DNA of 64,000 nucleotides from Butyriboletus loyo (lineage: Eukaryota; Basidiomycota; Agaricomycetes; Boletales; Boletaceae), in assembly GCA_038093515.1 (NCBI GenBank), contig JBBPSI010000107.1:24491-88490 (forward strand), in the 5' to 3' direction. Positions 1-11,099 of the stretch are shown here, one piece after another. The position numbers and the translations under genes are program-made. A model generated the notes under the pieces. That model was not told where the DNA came from, ran no database searches, and saw only the letters and a list, made by a program, of their open reading frames with translations. How positions within the stretch are numbered: position 1 is the stretch's first letter; every line of letters starts with the position of its first letter.

Positions 1-2159
1 TTGGTAGCAATGCTGTGGCTATTTACACCATAGAAGGGAGACAGGTCAAGTCCATCGAGGTCAACGAGATTTTGTCCGCATGTTTCTCTCCCGACGGTAG
101 TAAAGTCGCATGTGGCACATCTGACGATGTCCGCGTGTATGACGTTAACAGTGGTAGGCTCCTCCTTGGACCACTAAGAGGCCACAGAAACTGGGTCCAT
201 TGTGTGCTGTGGTCGCACAATGGCAGCAGGCTCTTCTCTGCCTCGGACGACAAAACGATTCGCTGTTGGAATTCCAGTACAGGGCAACCAATCGGACATC
301 CATGGTCAGGTCACACGGGCGGCGTTAAATTCCTCTCCCTTTCTCCAAGTGGATTGATCCTCGCGAGCGCGTCTTGGGATGACACTCTTCGTTTCTGGGA
401 TCCAACCACAGGCGGTCCCGTCAGACGGCATCTACAACATGATGGAGGCGTAACCACAGTTCGTTTCTCTCCTTCCGGTAGATCCATAGCGTCAGCGGGA
501 CATAATGGAAATGTATATATGTGGCGTGTACCTACGGTAATTACGCCACTCACTGGTGCGTGCGTTGGCGCTGATTGAGTCATTCCCCTGTTGTCGCAGG
601 CAAGTCAAAGGCCTATCACTGACGTATGTACTCTGAATTTTACACGCGCGCCCTTCTCATTCTCCAGTTTAGCTTCATCCCATGCCCCTTACCGGCACGG
701 AACAAGTACGGGGTGTCGGCCCATCTTCATACGTGAGTGTTTGCAAGGGAGGACTGTCGATTGAGTCTCTCACATTCCCCATAGATATCTATTCCAGCTC
801 GTCCCATTTTATCCTCAGCGCCACCTCATTCACGCTCCACATCCTTTTCAGCGTTAGAACAACAATTTCGTCAGATGACCACCCTCGAGTATGTCCATTC
901 GCTACACGATCATATCTGATATCATTACTTGGTTTGAATCAACTTTTTTCGACAGTGAATATCCACCGCCACAAGACCTCACACTTGATCTCGTCAAACT
1001 CGAAGATCGGTGTTCGGCTGGAGGAAGCTTTGGTGATGTCTATCGATATCTTTACAAGGGTCATTCACAGGTTTGAGCGTGCTGTATGGTTCCTTATTTG
1101 TTTCCGTTTACCTTCCCTTCAGGTTGCAGTGAAGGCCCTTCGATTCAATTCCACAGTGGAAGGAAATGCGAACAATAACTCTGTAAAGGTAACTATTTTC
1201 CTCGTGATCAAAAGATATCATGCGAATTTCATTTCAGATGCTCCGTCGAGAGCTCGGAATTTGGAGGAGACTAGACCATGCCAATGTCGTTCCGTTCCTG
1301 GGTATCGCCTATGGCATTGGAATGCAGGGTGCAATGTCGTTGGTGTCATTGTGGATGCCAAAGGAGTCCCTTCACAACTTCCTGGTAAAGGATGGCGATA
1401 ATCTAGGTGTGGAACGCCGACTCAAGTTTGTGCGTCCACTTAACGTCGTCTGCTTTCTCGTCCTCTGACCTTGCACGGTAGCTACTAGACATTGCCAATG
1501 GGTTGTGCTACTGTGGGTCGCTTTTATCATTTCAAAGGCTCGAAAGGATAACACACTGCAGTGCATTCTTTTCCCATCGTCCATGGTGACCTGAACTGTG
1601 TGCGTCAAAGTAGAAACATCAGCATTATTGTTGTCTAATCATAAGGCAGAATAACGTACTTCTCGACAAATATTGCACTGCACGCTTAGCCGATTTTGGC
1701 TACGCTTCCTTGGTGGGATGTATTCCTGAAGCATTATCCTATCTCCAAAGATCTACCACACAACCTGGTGCCCTGCGCTGGGCTGCCCCGGAGCAAATTA
1801 CATCAGAAGAGACGTTTCAGAGGACAACCAAGAGTGATATATACTCCTTTGGATGTGTCAGTCTTCAGGGAGGTCTGTTAACCACGCAATACGGATCGAT
1901 CTTGATTGTCTTGCAGGTGTTGTCTGGCAAACAGCCATGGTCGGAAGTGCGGGAAAATGCAGCCGTCGTTTTTCGCTTGGCGAAAGGTCACACGCCTGCG
2001 CGACCAGAGTCTCGAAGGATAGATGACTCGCACTGGAAGTTAATTCAGCGCTGCTGGTCATCAAATATGGAGGAGCGACCTGCTGCGAGAGTGATAATCA
2101 CCGTCATTCAACGGTTTTTGAGTGAGACACGGCGACCTTGTGACTCGCCGATATCATAG
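1..2159 (+). CDS. WD40 propeller-TKL-like kinase fusion, copy 1 (5' end outside window)
   Basis: Predicted cytoplasmic signalling protein with a WD40 beta-propeller followed by a protein kinase domain. The reading frame is open from base 1, so the N-terminus is missing. WD40 repeats end in signatures such as IRCWN, LRFWD and VYMWR. I join propeller and kinase because all junctions have GT-AG borders and hold frame: introns 537-599, 624-672, 733-784, 889-955, 1071-1122, 1189-1237, 1430-1481, 1513-1561 and 1600-1649. The linker (20- and 73-codon exons) is Ser/Pro-rich. Kinase motifs are complete: glycine loop GGSFGDVYR, VAVK lysine, catalytic loop HGDLNCNNVLLD (split by the last intron), DFGYAS and APEQ. 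The HRD arginine is Gly (HGD), as in many fungal TKL-like kinases, so activity is plausible. Stop TAG at 2157-2159. It is the left arm of an inverted repeat whose partner is the gene at 12171-14696. The alternative is two separate adjacent genes. Confidence 0.8.
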
Positions 2160-2219
2160 CCGAGTCGTGCTGATTCCCTTGTGACAGATTCGTCGTCGTC
2201 TCTCGGCCATGCTACCACG
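1..2219 (+). repeat. Left arm of large inverted duplication
   Basis: Bases 1-2219 read almost identically, by eye, to the reverse complement of about 12106-14316, covering coding exons, introns and about 60 bp past the stop codon. The match stops at the shared GCCATGCTACCACG, after which the sequences diverge. The arm probably continues left of the window because the partner gene does. Confidence 0.88.
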
Positions 2220-3130
2220 AACGGCCCAAGGAGGGACGTTAGCAACCGTAACCTTGGCCAGGACAGTCGGATAGGGTAAATACTGATGGTTATGTCGGCT
2301 CAGTATAACCATACTGAATCTCTGAATTTCAGTCATCCATCAAGGCAATACGATCGTGCTCGCTCTGCAACGTGAGTACCGTGACATCCAGTGATTCCTA
2401 GTTTGTTGAACACGAATGTAGAGTGCCGATGTCATCTTACCTCCCTCCTCCAGGCAGAACCACAAGCTCGTACAATCCATCAGTCTCTGCAACGGTCTCT
2501 TCATCGGAAGGTAAATCCAGTTTCATTCGCCCGATGTACCGTTCGCTCAGCAATGGCGTTAGCATCTGCATATTCCGGGTTCTCTGGCCATACATACACG
2601 AGAGGAGCCAGAGTTGGTACAACAGAGGCGTATGCTGAAGATCCTCAAAGGAGGCGACGGCGTATGTAGGATGCACTGGATGCACCATGCGCATCTTTTC
2701 GACAAAAATGACAATTCCGAGTCACAAGGGACCCACCTCGGGTCGACTCGGACGTGCATTAAATGACAATGCATTCACTTTGCGTTGGGATCCAATTTCA
2801 AACTCGATATGTTACAAGTTAGTAGCTTCATTCACATGATTCAATTCCATTGGCATCCAAGTCCGATCACAATTTTTCTTTTGCTGGTGGTTTTGTGTCG
2901 CGATGAGGAAAGGGTGCGCATGCACTTGATGAGAATGACTAACCTCCGATCAAGTTAGAGCATGCCATAACATTCACACCGAAATGTTAGATGCGAAATA
3001 GAGGATCGCCGATTCCCACTTAACCCAGCTGCCATAGAGTCAAGTGAATGCAATCCAGAACCACACGAAGAGGTTATTGGGCTGTGGGAGTACATTCTCA
3101 GGATGCTGCGGAAAGGAAACGCCCAGAGCG
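2220..3130. other. Stretch without a recognised gene
   Basis: No recognisable domain on either strand. Short open frames exist (for example 2423-2638 + and 2437-2694 -), but they overlap each other and show no motif I know. This lies between the end of the inverted-repeat arm and the patchwork of gene fragments that follows. Confidence 0.5.
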
Positions 3131-3275
3131 TGGTCCGAACTCGCTATATGGAGGAGCGATGGAAAGCCGCACCTGTGGTTTTCGCGTGAACCCATCGCCT
3201 CGACGTCCAAAGCTTTGTCTCGATCTTCTACATTTAGTATGAAATCCACTCGTCACCTACGCGCCTAGATAGAGC
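3131..3275 (+). repeat. Inverted copy of the flank of the kinase fragment at 15.06-15.24 kb
   Basis: This stretch resembles the reverse complement of about 15062-15236. Shared landmarks are GTCCGAACTCGCTATATGG, GCCGCACCTGTGGT, TCTACATTTAGT and CGCGCCTAGATAGAG. In the other copy it directly follows the kinase remnant, so this is displaced 3' flank or 3' coding debris of a kinase gene. No function is expected. Confidence 0.7.
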
Positions 3276-3423
3276 GGAGCCTGAGGAGAAGAATTTGGGA
3301 ACGCCGTATCTATATAACTATACCGAAAACCCGGCTGGAATTTAGTTCGTCGAAGATTGTACTGGGTATGATAACGGGGGGTGACCAAAGATCGGGCGCT
3401 ACAAAGAATGCATCGCCATGGGT

Positions 3424-3738
3424 GCCAGCGGCTCACGATATATATAAGCTGTAGTAATGTACAATGTACTCAGCGTCTCCCCTCCATCGGTCTTTTCTCT
3501 ACACACCTTTGCAAACACGCCGACCACTCAACTTGCAACCAACTCCCATAGCGTCACCGTGTCAGGCGTCACATCACAACAGTCTGACAACGATAGTCCT
3601 CAGTCACATCTTGTAACCCCGGCGCGTGACAACTTTATCTGGAGGCTCGCGTGTCAGTTTCTGCCAGACGAGCATCTCTCATGATGGAACCGTCGGGGTA
3701 TAGAACTTGGAGAACGGCGAGCAAGAAGGAATATCGAC
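3424..3738 (+). pseudogene. Promoter and 5' fragment of a WD40-kinase gene
   Basis: Bases about 3500-3738 match the first part of the WD40 gene starting at 10190: the leader TTTGCAAACACGCCGAC, then the frame reading QSDNDSPQSHL against SDNDGPQPHR, then LPDEH against LPDGR. The last part (about 3695-3738) resembles the ENGEQEG stretch of the second propeller of the 6701-10190 gene. The ATG is GTG here (GTGTCAGGC against ATGTCAAGC), and homology stops at about 3738, where a permease fragment in opposite orientation begins. It cannot encode a propeller. Confidence 0.75.
3437..3447 (+). promoter_or_regulatory. TATA-box candidate of the WD40 5' fragment
   Basis: The sequence ATATATAAG lies about 120 bp before the position matching the start codon of the intact WD40 genes. 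TATA-like runs occur at a similar distance in the genes starting at 10190 and 14696, so the promoter was probably copied with the coding fragment. Confidence 0.45.
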
Positions 3739-4215
3739 CGAAATAAAGGCGACGGGCAGACTCCGCAAGGACGTGTCATCAATTTCAATTCTCTGTCGCT
3801 TGCAACTTGGGAGGGACTGGCAAATAACATGCCGAGATTGAATGGCTCGGGCTTGAAGTCGTTTTTAAAGATGAACCTCGCTGCGATTGGGATTGAATAT
3901 GCAATATAGAGCCCGGTGACAGAGAGGGCAAAGATGGCATTGATAGCTTGAGAGCCCGCGAGCGCAAGAAGGCCTAGGAGGGTGAAAACCGCAGCGACGA
4001 ACCAGACAGTATTCACTGGTACTGGTGTGCCAGTAAGACTGTTCATGCGGTATAGGATACTTGAAAACGGAAAAGCACCATCACGAGCGAATGCAATCGA
4101 TTGGCGCGACGTAGCAAAGAGCTACGATAACACATCAGTGTGCAGAATATGTATGTGCGCAACTAGCGAAGAAAGATTCACCACGCTGGATCCCATCAAA
4201 TATCTAATCATAAGA
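3736..4215 (-). pseudogene. GABA/amino-acid permease fragment (duplicate)
   Basis: Read on the minus strand this encodes middle transmembrane segments of an APC-family amino-acid permease, with recognisable stretches LAGSQAINAIFAL, GLYIAYSIPIAARF and FNLGMLFASPSQ. It is a near copy of about 18716-19190. Nothing of the N- or C-terminal parts is present, and both ends are abrupt: the WD40 fragment on the left, and a 25-bp scrap matching 19487-19511 followed by kinase sequence on the right. It is non-functional as a transporter. Confidence 0.85.
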
Positions 4216-4235
4216 CGAGCATAAGACGAACTGAT

Positions 4236-4460
4236 CTAAGTCACGGCAAGTAGAGGGTATGGGCCCACTGGATAAGTCAATGTTTCGGGGATGTTCCTCA
4301 CCAACGTACCATAGCCAGAACCGACCATCGAGAAGCACGTTATTCTGTCTCGTGTTTAGACGAGAATGTACTATAAAGGTTGCTCACAACGACTCACAAT
4401 GGTGCAGACCATTAGCAATATCTATGTAACACCCATCGTGCGGAGATACTAGTGGAAATT
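4236..4460 (-). pseudogene. Kinase-domain fragment
   Basis: The minus strand carries short pieces of the TKL-like kinase: RNIPETLTYPVGP (the stretch before APEQ in intact copies), NNVLL, and a DIANGL-like segment near 4400-4425. It closely matches 15565-15750, where a longer but broken copy lies. The glycine loop, the APE motif and the C-lobe are absent. It sits directly against the permease scrap at 4236-4259. Confidence 0.7.
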
Positions 4461-4669
4461 TCTTACGAAGTAAAGATGAGGTGGTGCATCGGTTCTCCTT
4501 TTAGTCTTTAAGACAATCGATCACGACAATATTTCACGGCTGGCGGGATCACCATGTAGGTCCATTTGCAAGGTGTCATCTAATTCGTTCGTATGGGTCC
4601 TCCAAATCCTTGCCGATCATCAAACGAACCTGCCTGTCTGCCCATACTTCCAGAACCACACCACCAACC

Positions 4670-5640
4670 GCCTACGACAGATCCATCGGTTCTTCCCCGC
4701 CCTCCCCATCTGCCAACTCTTCCGCGTCCTCATCTATTCCATTCCCCTCCCCATGTCGCCTCAAATGTGGATAACATAACTCCCTCTCATCCACAATCGC
4801 CTCCACATCATCATTATTCCAATCACTCGTCGCCTCCCAGTCGTTCTCAAATTCAATATCCAGCGCCAGCTCCGAGTTCTCACCTTCGCTCAGCGAGAGA
4901 AAGGCGGCGAGTGTATAGGCGGTATAGCCTACGGAGCCTGAACCCGAACCTGCTGCAGGGGAAGGAGAGGTGTGGGCTTGGGAATGATACAAGGAATGAC
5001 CATGGGACAAGACTTGGGGCTGCGCTTGAACCCACCATCGTTCCCGAAGTCGTTTATGTCGTTCGCGATCTTCTTCGATCCGCTTAAAGATCTCACCACG
5101 AGAGAGGTGAGCGTCGTTTCCGGAGCCATGGCCCCGCGAGGAAGGGGGGCGGGAGGTGGGGGCGGAAGCTCCCAACGCCTGGGTCGCTTGGGTTTGCCGG
5201 GAAGAGAGAACCTGCATTACTTCGTCAACCCGTTGGGGCTCGATGATCCGTTTCGTGCGCCAGTTCTCGAGGACCTGGGGGTGGACATTAACGAGTGTGG
5301 GATCTCCTGAAAAAAATGGTAGATCGAACCTGTTGCATGCTCGGAACATTGGGAAGTCCCAGTCGCCCGACCGGGATGATAGATTCGACAGAGGTCTCGA
5401 GTCGACGTAAACAGACGTATTGGCTTGCTTGACGTGTCTGCAACATAGCGTCAATGGCCAGAACAAACAAGGACAGATTATGCGTGGCGCTAGGTGAAGA
5501 GATAACTCGGTGAGCGGTGTCAATGGTTGGTGAACTCTTGCAAGCAAGGTCCAATCATAGCGAGTCGAGGGGTTACAGAATGTTGATGCGGTCGGTAGTT
5601 GACAGAATAGTAGAAAAGAAGAAACGAGTAAATAACGAAC
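4670..5640 (-). pseudogene. 5'-truncated copy b of a CTK3-like gene
   Basis: Duplicate of the C-terminal two thirds of the CTK3-like gene at 15902-17293. It keeps ENWRTKRIIEPQRVDEVMQ, KRIEEDRERHKRLRERWW and the acidic tail ending EEPMDLS. A residual exon with LDL/DSL similarity reaches about 5640, but the first exon and the helical N-terminal part are absent. The exon joining VECVVPVGR in the intact gene is altered. A 291-codon open frame remains (5547-4672), but it starts inside what are introns in the intact gene. I treat it as a pseudogene, although transcription of the tail cannot be excluded. Confidence 0.75.
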
Positions 5641-5829
5641 GACACGGAGCGTTTAGTTTGGAGAAACTGTTTTTGAAGAGCAGGCGTCCTACCTCACGCC
5701 CAAGAATAAACCCTTGACCAAAGAATCAGAAGTCGCGTTCGTCAATACCAGTGGCAGCGAGGAAAGTTATGTTGAACTTGGCCTAAATAACTCCGAGCCT
5801 GGACACGGCCTTCATTCCCAAGATTGTCC

Positions 5830-6480
5830 TCAGGACACCCTCGGTGTGATACTATGCAGTATCATAACATACCCTAATCGCGAGTATATTTCTTGGTGCA
5901 ATCGCCATGTCGATCCATTTCTGAAATGGGATTCAACTCCGTCTTGCTTCCATGGATTTTCCCCAGTCGACCACCTGAGGGACCGCCGTGTTGTAAACTC
6001 ATACCCGACGACCATGTCCACCACACGAAAGCAAATCCCTGCATTCCGACTCCGGACATGGCCTAGGCATCCACCATCACCCACCTACTACAGATACGTC
6101 GGCTCTTCACCTCCCCATCGGCAAACTCTACTCTCTCCCTGTTTCATTCCCTGTACTTGGCCTTGTCCCGTTCCCCATCGCCTCAACGTGGACAACACTA
6201 TACCCTCTCCCCCATCACCGCCTGCACAGCATCCTTGTCCTGTTTTTTCGTCACTTCCCACTCGTTCTCCGACCCGATATCCTCCGCCAATCGGTGTTCT
6301 CATCTTCGCTCGGCGGGGGAAAGGTGGCGAGTGCATAGGCGTGGAATTGGGAATGATGCAGGGCGCTCTTGAGCCCACCGTCGTCGCCGCAGCCGTTTAT
6401 GTCGTTCGCGGTCCTCTTCGATCCATTTCAACCTTTTGCACAGCGCCTTTGTGTGAGAGCGGACACAGTGGTAAACGATA
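5830..6480 (-). pseudogene. Decayed copy c of the CTK3-like C-terminus
   Basis: The minus strand has the recognisable core IEEDRERHKRLRRRRWAQE near 6400-6440, followed by remnants of the acidic tail in shifting frames. The downstream part (5860-6100) matches 10380-10650, so copies c and d share a common ancestor distinct from copies a and b. Frames are broken repeatedly. Confidence 0.65.
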
Positions 6481-6700
6481 TATGGGTGGGTACGATGAAC
6501 AGGTGATACCCTGATTTGATCTAGTTGCGTGCAGCCGAGATCAACAATGGGCGCGCAGGGCCCAGATAATTGGAAAATAGATTGGCATCGAACCGTAGTG
6601 GTATGTCCATAGAAATCGTAATCATTCATGAGACGAATGAATATGCATGCCTACACACGCTGCCTCTTGCGAGAGCATTCTACATATGCTTCCACTGTGG
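6481..6700. other. Intergenic, nothing recognised
   Basis: The stretch between the decayed CTK3 copy and the 3' end of the double-propeller kinase gene. I see no domain or repeat. Confidence 0.4.
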
Positions 6701-9700
6701 TCACTTTCGACTCGATTGTGGTATCAACAAGTCACGAAGAGGCCGCGATGGCAGGCAACAACTCAAGAACTGTCGGATAGTGAATATTATCGCCCCCGCG
6801 GCAGGCCGCTCCTCCACTGGTGACCAGCAATCTTGAATAAAATCCCAGTGTGAGTCATCCATCATTCCGGACTCTGGTCGGCCGGGCTTCTGGCCCTTCG
6901 CCAAGCGTAAAACGACAGCAACCTCTTCCCGGAATTCCGACCATGGTTGTGTCCCGGACAACACATGCAAGACAGTCAGAATCGATCCGTATTTCGTGGC
7001 TAACAGACCTCCCTGGAGACTGATACATCCAAAGGAGTATATATCACTCTTGGGTGACCTGTGAAACGTCTCTTCTGATTCAAATTGCTCCGGCGCAGCC
7101 CAGCGCAGGGCCCCAGGTCGTGTGGTGGATCTTTGGAGATAGGACAATGCTTCTGGAAGACATCCCACCAAGGAAGCGTAGCCAAAATCGGCTAGGCGTG
7201 CAGTGTAATCTGCGTCGAGAAGCACGTTATTCTGCCTTATGATTAGGCAACAACAATGCTGATATTTCTACTGTGACGCACACAGTTCAGGTCACCATGG
7301 ACGATGGGAAGAGAATGCACTGCAGTGTGTTATCCTTTCAAGCCTCTGAAACGATAACAGCGACCCACAGTAGTGCAGCCCATTGACAATATCTAGTAGC
7401 TACCGTGTAAAGTCAGAGGACGAGAAAGCAGACGACGTTAAGTGGACGCACAAGCTTGAGTCGGTGTGCTATACCTAGATTATCGCTATGCTTTACCAGG
7501 AAATTATGAAGGGAGTCGTTTGGCATCCACAATGACACCAATGATGTTGTACCCTGCATTCCGAAGCCATGGGCAATACCCAGGAATGGAACGACATTGG
7601 GATGGTTGAGTCTCTTCCAAATTCCGAGCTCTCGACGGAGCATCTACGAGGCAATTTCAATTCCAATTGTTAGTTTAGATAAGATGAACCACCTTGACAT
7701 ATTTATCACCAGTATCTCCATCTATTGTAACCCTGAATCGGAAAGCCTTCACAGCAACCTGAAAGGCAGGTGAGTAACAGTCAGCAGTGAGCAGAACCCC
7801 TATGCCCGGACCTCTTCTGATGCCGAGCCACAAGTATATCGACATCTATAGACATCGCCAAAAGCTCCTCCGGCGACATACTGATCATCAACTTTGAAAA
7901 TATAGGGCGTGAGATCTGGTGGGGGGGGGGGGGTTGCCACTGAAAACGTTGATTTAAATGAAGAAACCATGTTAGACTATCATACTATAGACTGCTAAAA
8001 TCACATACTTGAAGTTGGATATTTTATACTGTCCATGTTGGTCCGCCGCTGCCGAGAAGGTGTCCGATACTAGTCCAGTGGAGGGAATGTAAGTGGGGTA
8101 GGATAGGGACGGTTGGATGACGGTACCTTGCGTTGGACACTGGGGGTCGTACGTGCCGACGAGAGCCTGGGGTGTCTATAAGAGTGGAGAGAATGATGAG
8201 TACGAGAAGGTACCACTGACGAGAGTCATACTCGATCCTCAACGGAATCCAACCAAGGTACCCGCCACAAACATATATTTCCGCTCGATCCTGCCACCAC
8301 GAATTCACCAGATGGAGAGAAATAAACGGCATGTACACAAGTAGAATGTTGTAAATGTTGTCGTAGCGGATTACCAGAAGTTGCATCCCAGAAACGCACG
8401 GATCGATCCCAGGATGCGCTCGCAAGGATCGAACCATCTGGAGAAAGGGAGAGGCAGGGTATATCGTCGGTGTGGCCCGTCCACGGTTTTCCGATTGGCT
8501 CGCCTGTATCGGAATTCCAACAGCGAATCGTTTTGTCCTCCGCAGCAGAGAAGATCCTTGCACCATCATTTGACCACAGCACAGAGTTGACCCGACCTCT
8601 GTGGCCCTCCAACGGACCTAGGATGGCGCCACTATTGACGCCCGGGTACACATAGATTTTGTCAAGAGTGCCACATGCGAGCCTGTCACTGTCGGGAGAG
8701 AAACAGATGGACACAACATCACCAGCATGGATGGCATGGTTGACTTCTCTTCCTTCCATAGTGTAAATAGCCGCGCCATTCCAACCACAAACCGCAACGA
8801 GTCGATCGTCCGGCGAGATGGAAAGTATAGGTATAGGGTAAGCCCACTCTTTGACAAGTTCGTGCGATTTGGCGTCCCACACTCTGATGCTCTCGCCCCT
8901 GTCAGTGCTGATGATCTTCGTTCCATCATGGGTCACAGCAAGACTGATTATTTCCCACTCGTGCTGCATCGACGTCCCTTCTTGCTCCCCGTTCTCCAAA
9001 TTCAGTACCCTGATAGTTCCAGCAGAAGTTCCTAAGACAACCCGTCGTCCGTCAGGGAGATATGCGAGCGCGCAGTGAGTGTCACCATTTGCCGGGAGTG
9101 TCAAATGTGGCTGAGGATCATTGCTGTTAGACCGCTGTGGTGTGACGCTTGACGTGATGATGGGATGGTAGATGGTTGCGAGTTGGCGTGTCTGCGAGAG
9201 TGATGAGCATGAATCATGAGGCACAACTGACGAGTGTCATACCCGATCCTCGGTGAAGTTAAACCAAGGTATCTGCCACAAATATATTTTTCCATCCCAT
9301 CCTGCTGATGCCACGAATTCACCAGAGGGAGAGAAGCAAACGGCATGTAGAGAAGCAGGATGTTTGATATTCTGTCCGACAGGACTACCAGACGTTTTAT
9401 GCCAGAAACGCACAGTTCGATCCCAGGATGCGCTAGCAAGGATCGATCCACCTGGAGAAAGCGAGAGACTCTCTACAATGACGGTGTGACCTATCCACGG
9501 TTGTCCGATTGGTTCGCCTGTAACGGAACTACAACAGCGAATCGTTTTGTCCTCCGAGGCAGAGAAGAGCTTGCTGCCATCATGTGACCACAGCACAGAA
9601 TAGACCCAGCCTGTGTGGACTTTCAACGGGCCAAGGAGGCGCTTGGCACCGACGACGTCATACACGTAGATGCCGTCATCAGTGCCACATGCGAGTTTCT

Positions 9701-10190
9701 GCCCGTCGGGAGAGAAACAGATGGAAAAAACAACACCGTCGGCCTCGATGGCATGGCCGACCTGTTTGCCCTCCATGGTGTAAAACATAACCTGGTACTC
9801 GCCATAAACCCCAATGAGTCGATCATCCGGTGAGATGGCAACTATCGGATCGGGTGAACTTTCGCTCCTCGGGCTGGTCCATTCTTGGACAAGTTCGTGC
9901 GATTCGACGTCCCACACCCTGATTCTCCCAACCATCTCGTCACTGCTGATGATCTTTGTGCCATCCCGGGTCACAGCGAGACTCCGTACTTCCCACTTGT
10001 GCCACATCGATGTCCCATCTTGCTTCCCGTTGTTCAAGTCCCATACCCTAACAGTTCTGTCACGAGAGCCGGTGACAAGTCGTCCGTCGGGGAGATACGC
10101 GAGCGCCCTGATACCGCCATCATGCGCTGAGATTACTCGATGTGGCTGAGGACCATCATTGTCAGACCATCGTGGCATGACGCTTGACAT
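6701..10190 (-). CDS. Double WD40 propeller-TKL-like kinase fusion, copy 2
   Basis: I reconstruct one gene of about 1,000 residues. First propeller exon 10190-9243 (316 codons), intron 9242-9192, second propeller exon 9191-8232 (320 codons), intron 8231-8176, linker exon 8175-8127, intron 8126-8070, linker exon 8069-8009, intron 8008-7940, then kinase exons to TGA/TAG near 6701. Both propeller exons end in EDR directly before a GTATGA donor, and phases match. WD40 signatures include VRVWDL, IRVWD, IRCWN, VRFWD and ICLWR. The kinase shows AGGAFGDVYRC, HGDLNC, ADFGYAS and APEQ. The start is the in-frame ATG followed by SSVMPRW, matching ATGTCAAATG in copy 3; longer upstream frames lie in the promoter. 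A 13-nt C run at the kinase start (7933-7921) puts the join one base out of frame; 12 would fit. Either the base count is wrong or the gene is broken there. Confidence 0.72.
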
Positions 10191-10307
10191 GATGATGCTA
10201 TGGCAGTTGGTTATAAGCCAGGTTGTCGGCGTGTTTGCAAAGGCGTTCGGAGAAAAGATTGGTGGAGGAAAAACGCTTGTTAATAGCGCATCAAAAACTA
10301 GGCCCCG

Positions 10308-10316
10308 GCTTATATG
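10308..10316 (-). promoter_or_regulatory. TATA-box candidate for the double-propeller gene
   Basis: The minus strand reads CATATAAGCC about 120 bp upstream of the chosen ATG at 10190, the same spacing as in the other WD40-kinase copies. Confidence 0.4.
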
Positions 10317-10379
10317 CCCCAAGCCTCGAGGTAAAGGTGAGGTAATGCTGTCATGGCGGTGTGGCGGCCTTCTTTTAGC

Positions 10380-11090
10380 ACCCAATCCTGAGGACACCCT
10401 GCAGTGATATGCAGTATGGCCCATCCCATTCGCGAGTATGTTTCCTGCCTGGTGCAATCACCATGTCGATCCACTTCCGAAATGAGATCTAACTCCGTCT
10501 TACTCGCATGCGTTTTCTCCGGTCCCCGTCGACCACTCGAGGAACCGCCCTGTTGTAAACCCATACGCGACGACCATATCTACCACAGCAACGCAAATGC
10601 CCCCATTACGTCTTCGGACATGGCGTTGTCTAGGCATGCATGCATCATCACCCACCAACTACAGATACGTCGGCTCCGAGTTTGCACCTTTCCCCACAGC
10701 CAACTATACTCTCTCCCCCTTCCATTCCCTCTACTTGACCTTGAGGCTTTCCCCCATCACCTCAAATGTGCATAACACGACTCCCTCTCCCCCATCACCG
10801 CCTGCACAGAATCCTTATCCCGATTCCTCGTCACTTCCCACTCATTTTCCGACCCGATATTCTCCGGCACCTCAGCGGGAGAAGCCCAAACCTGGTCCCA
10901 AGCCTGTCGCAAGTGAAACAGAGGTGTGGAATTGTGAATAATGCAAACTGGGGCCGCGAGACAAGACTGGGAGTGTACTTGAACCCACCGCCACCGCCAC
11001 AGTCGTTTATATCGTTCGCCGTCCGTTTCCAGAGCCAAGGCTGTCACAAGGAAGGTGGGCGTCAGGTGGGGGCCGACACAGAAGTAAACG
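10380..11090 (-). pseudogene. Decayed copy d of the CTK3-like C-terminus
   Basis: The minus strand retains a degraded DRERHKRLRERRW core (ETDGERYKRLWRWRWVQ) and a degraded acidic stretch (SENEWEVTRNRDKDSVQAV). Flank 10380-10650 matches 5860-6100. No intact frame spans it. Its promoter-side neighbour is the double-propeller gene, so the fragment sits inside what would be that gene's upstream region. Confidence 0.65.
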
Positions 11091-11099
11091 ACGTCTGGG

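Noticed and set aside
682..1401. 239-codon open frame over the start of the kinase region
   Set aside because: It runs through four introns of the WD40-kinase model; only its first 17 codons are used as an exon.
3131..6480. Helitron-type gene-capture element
   Set aside because: The captured-fragment pattern is suggestive, but I could not find convincing 5' TC and 3' CTRR-hairpin ends or a Rep/helicase gene.
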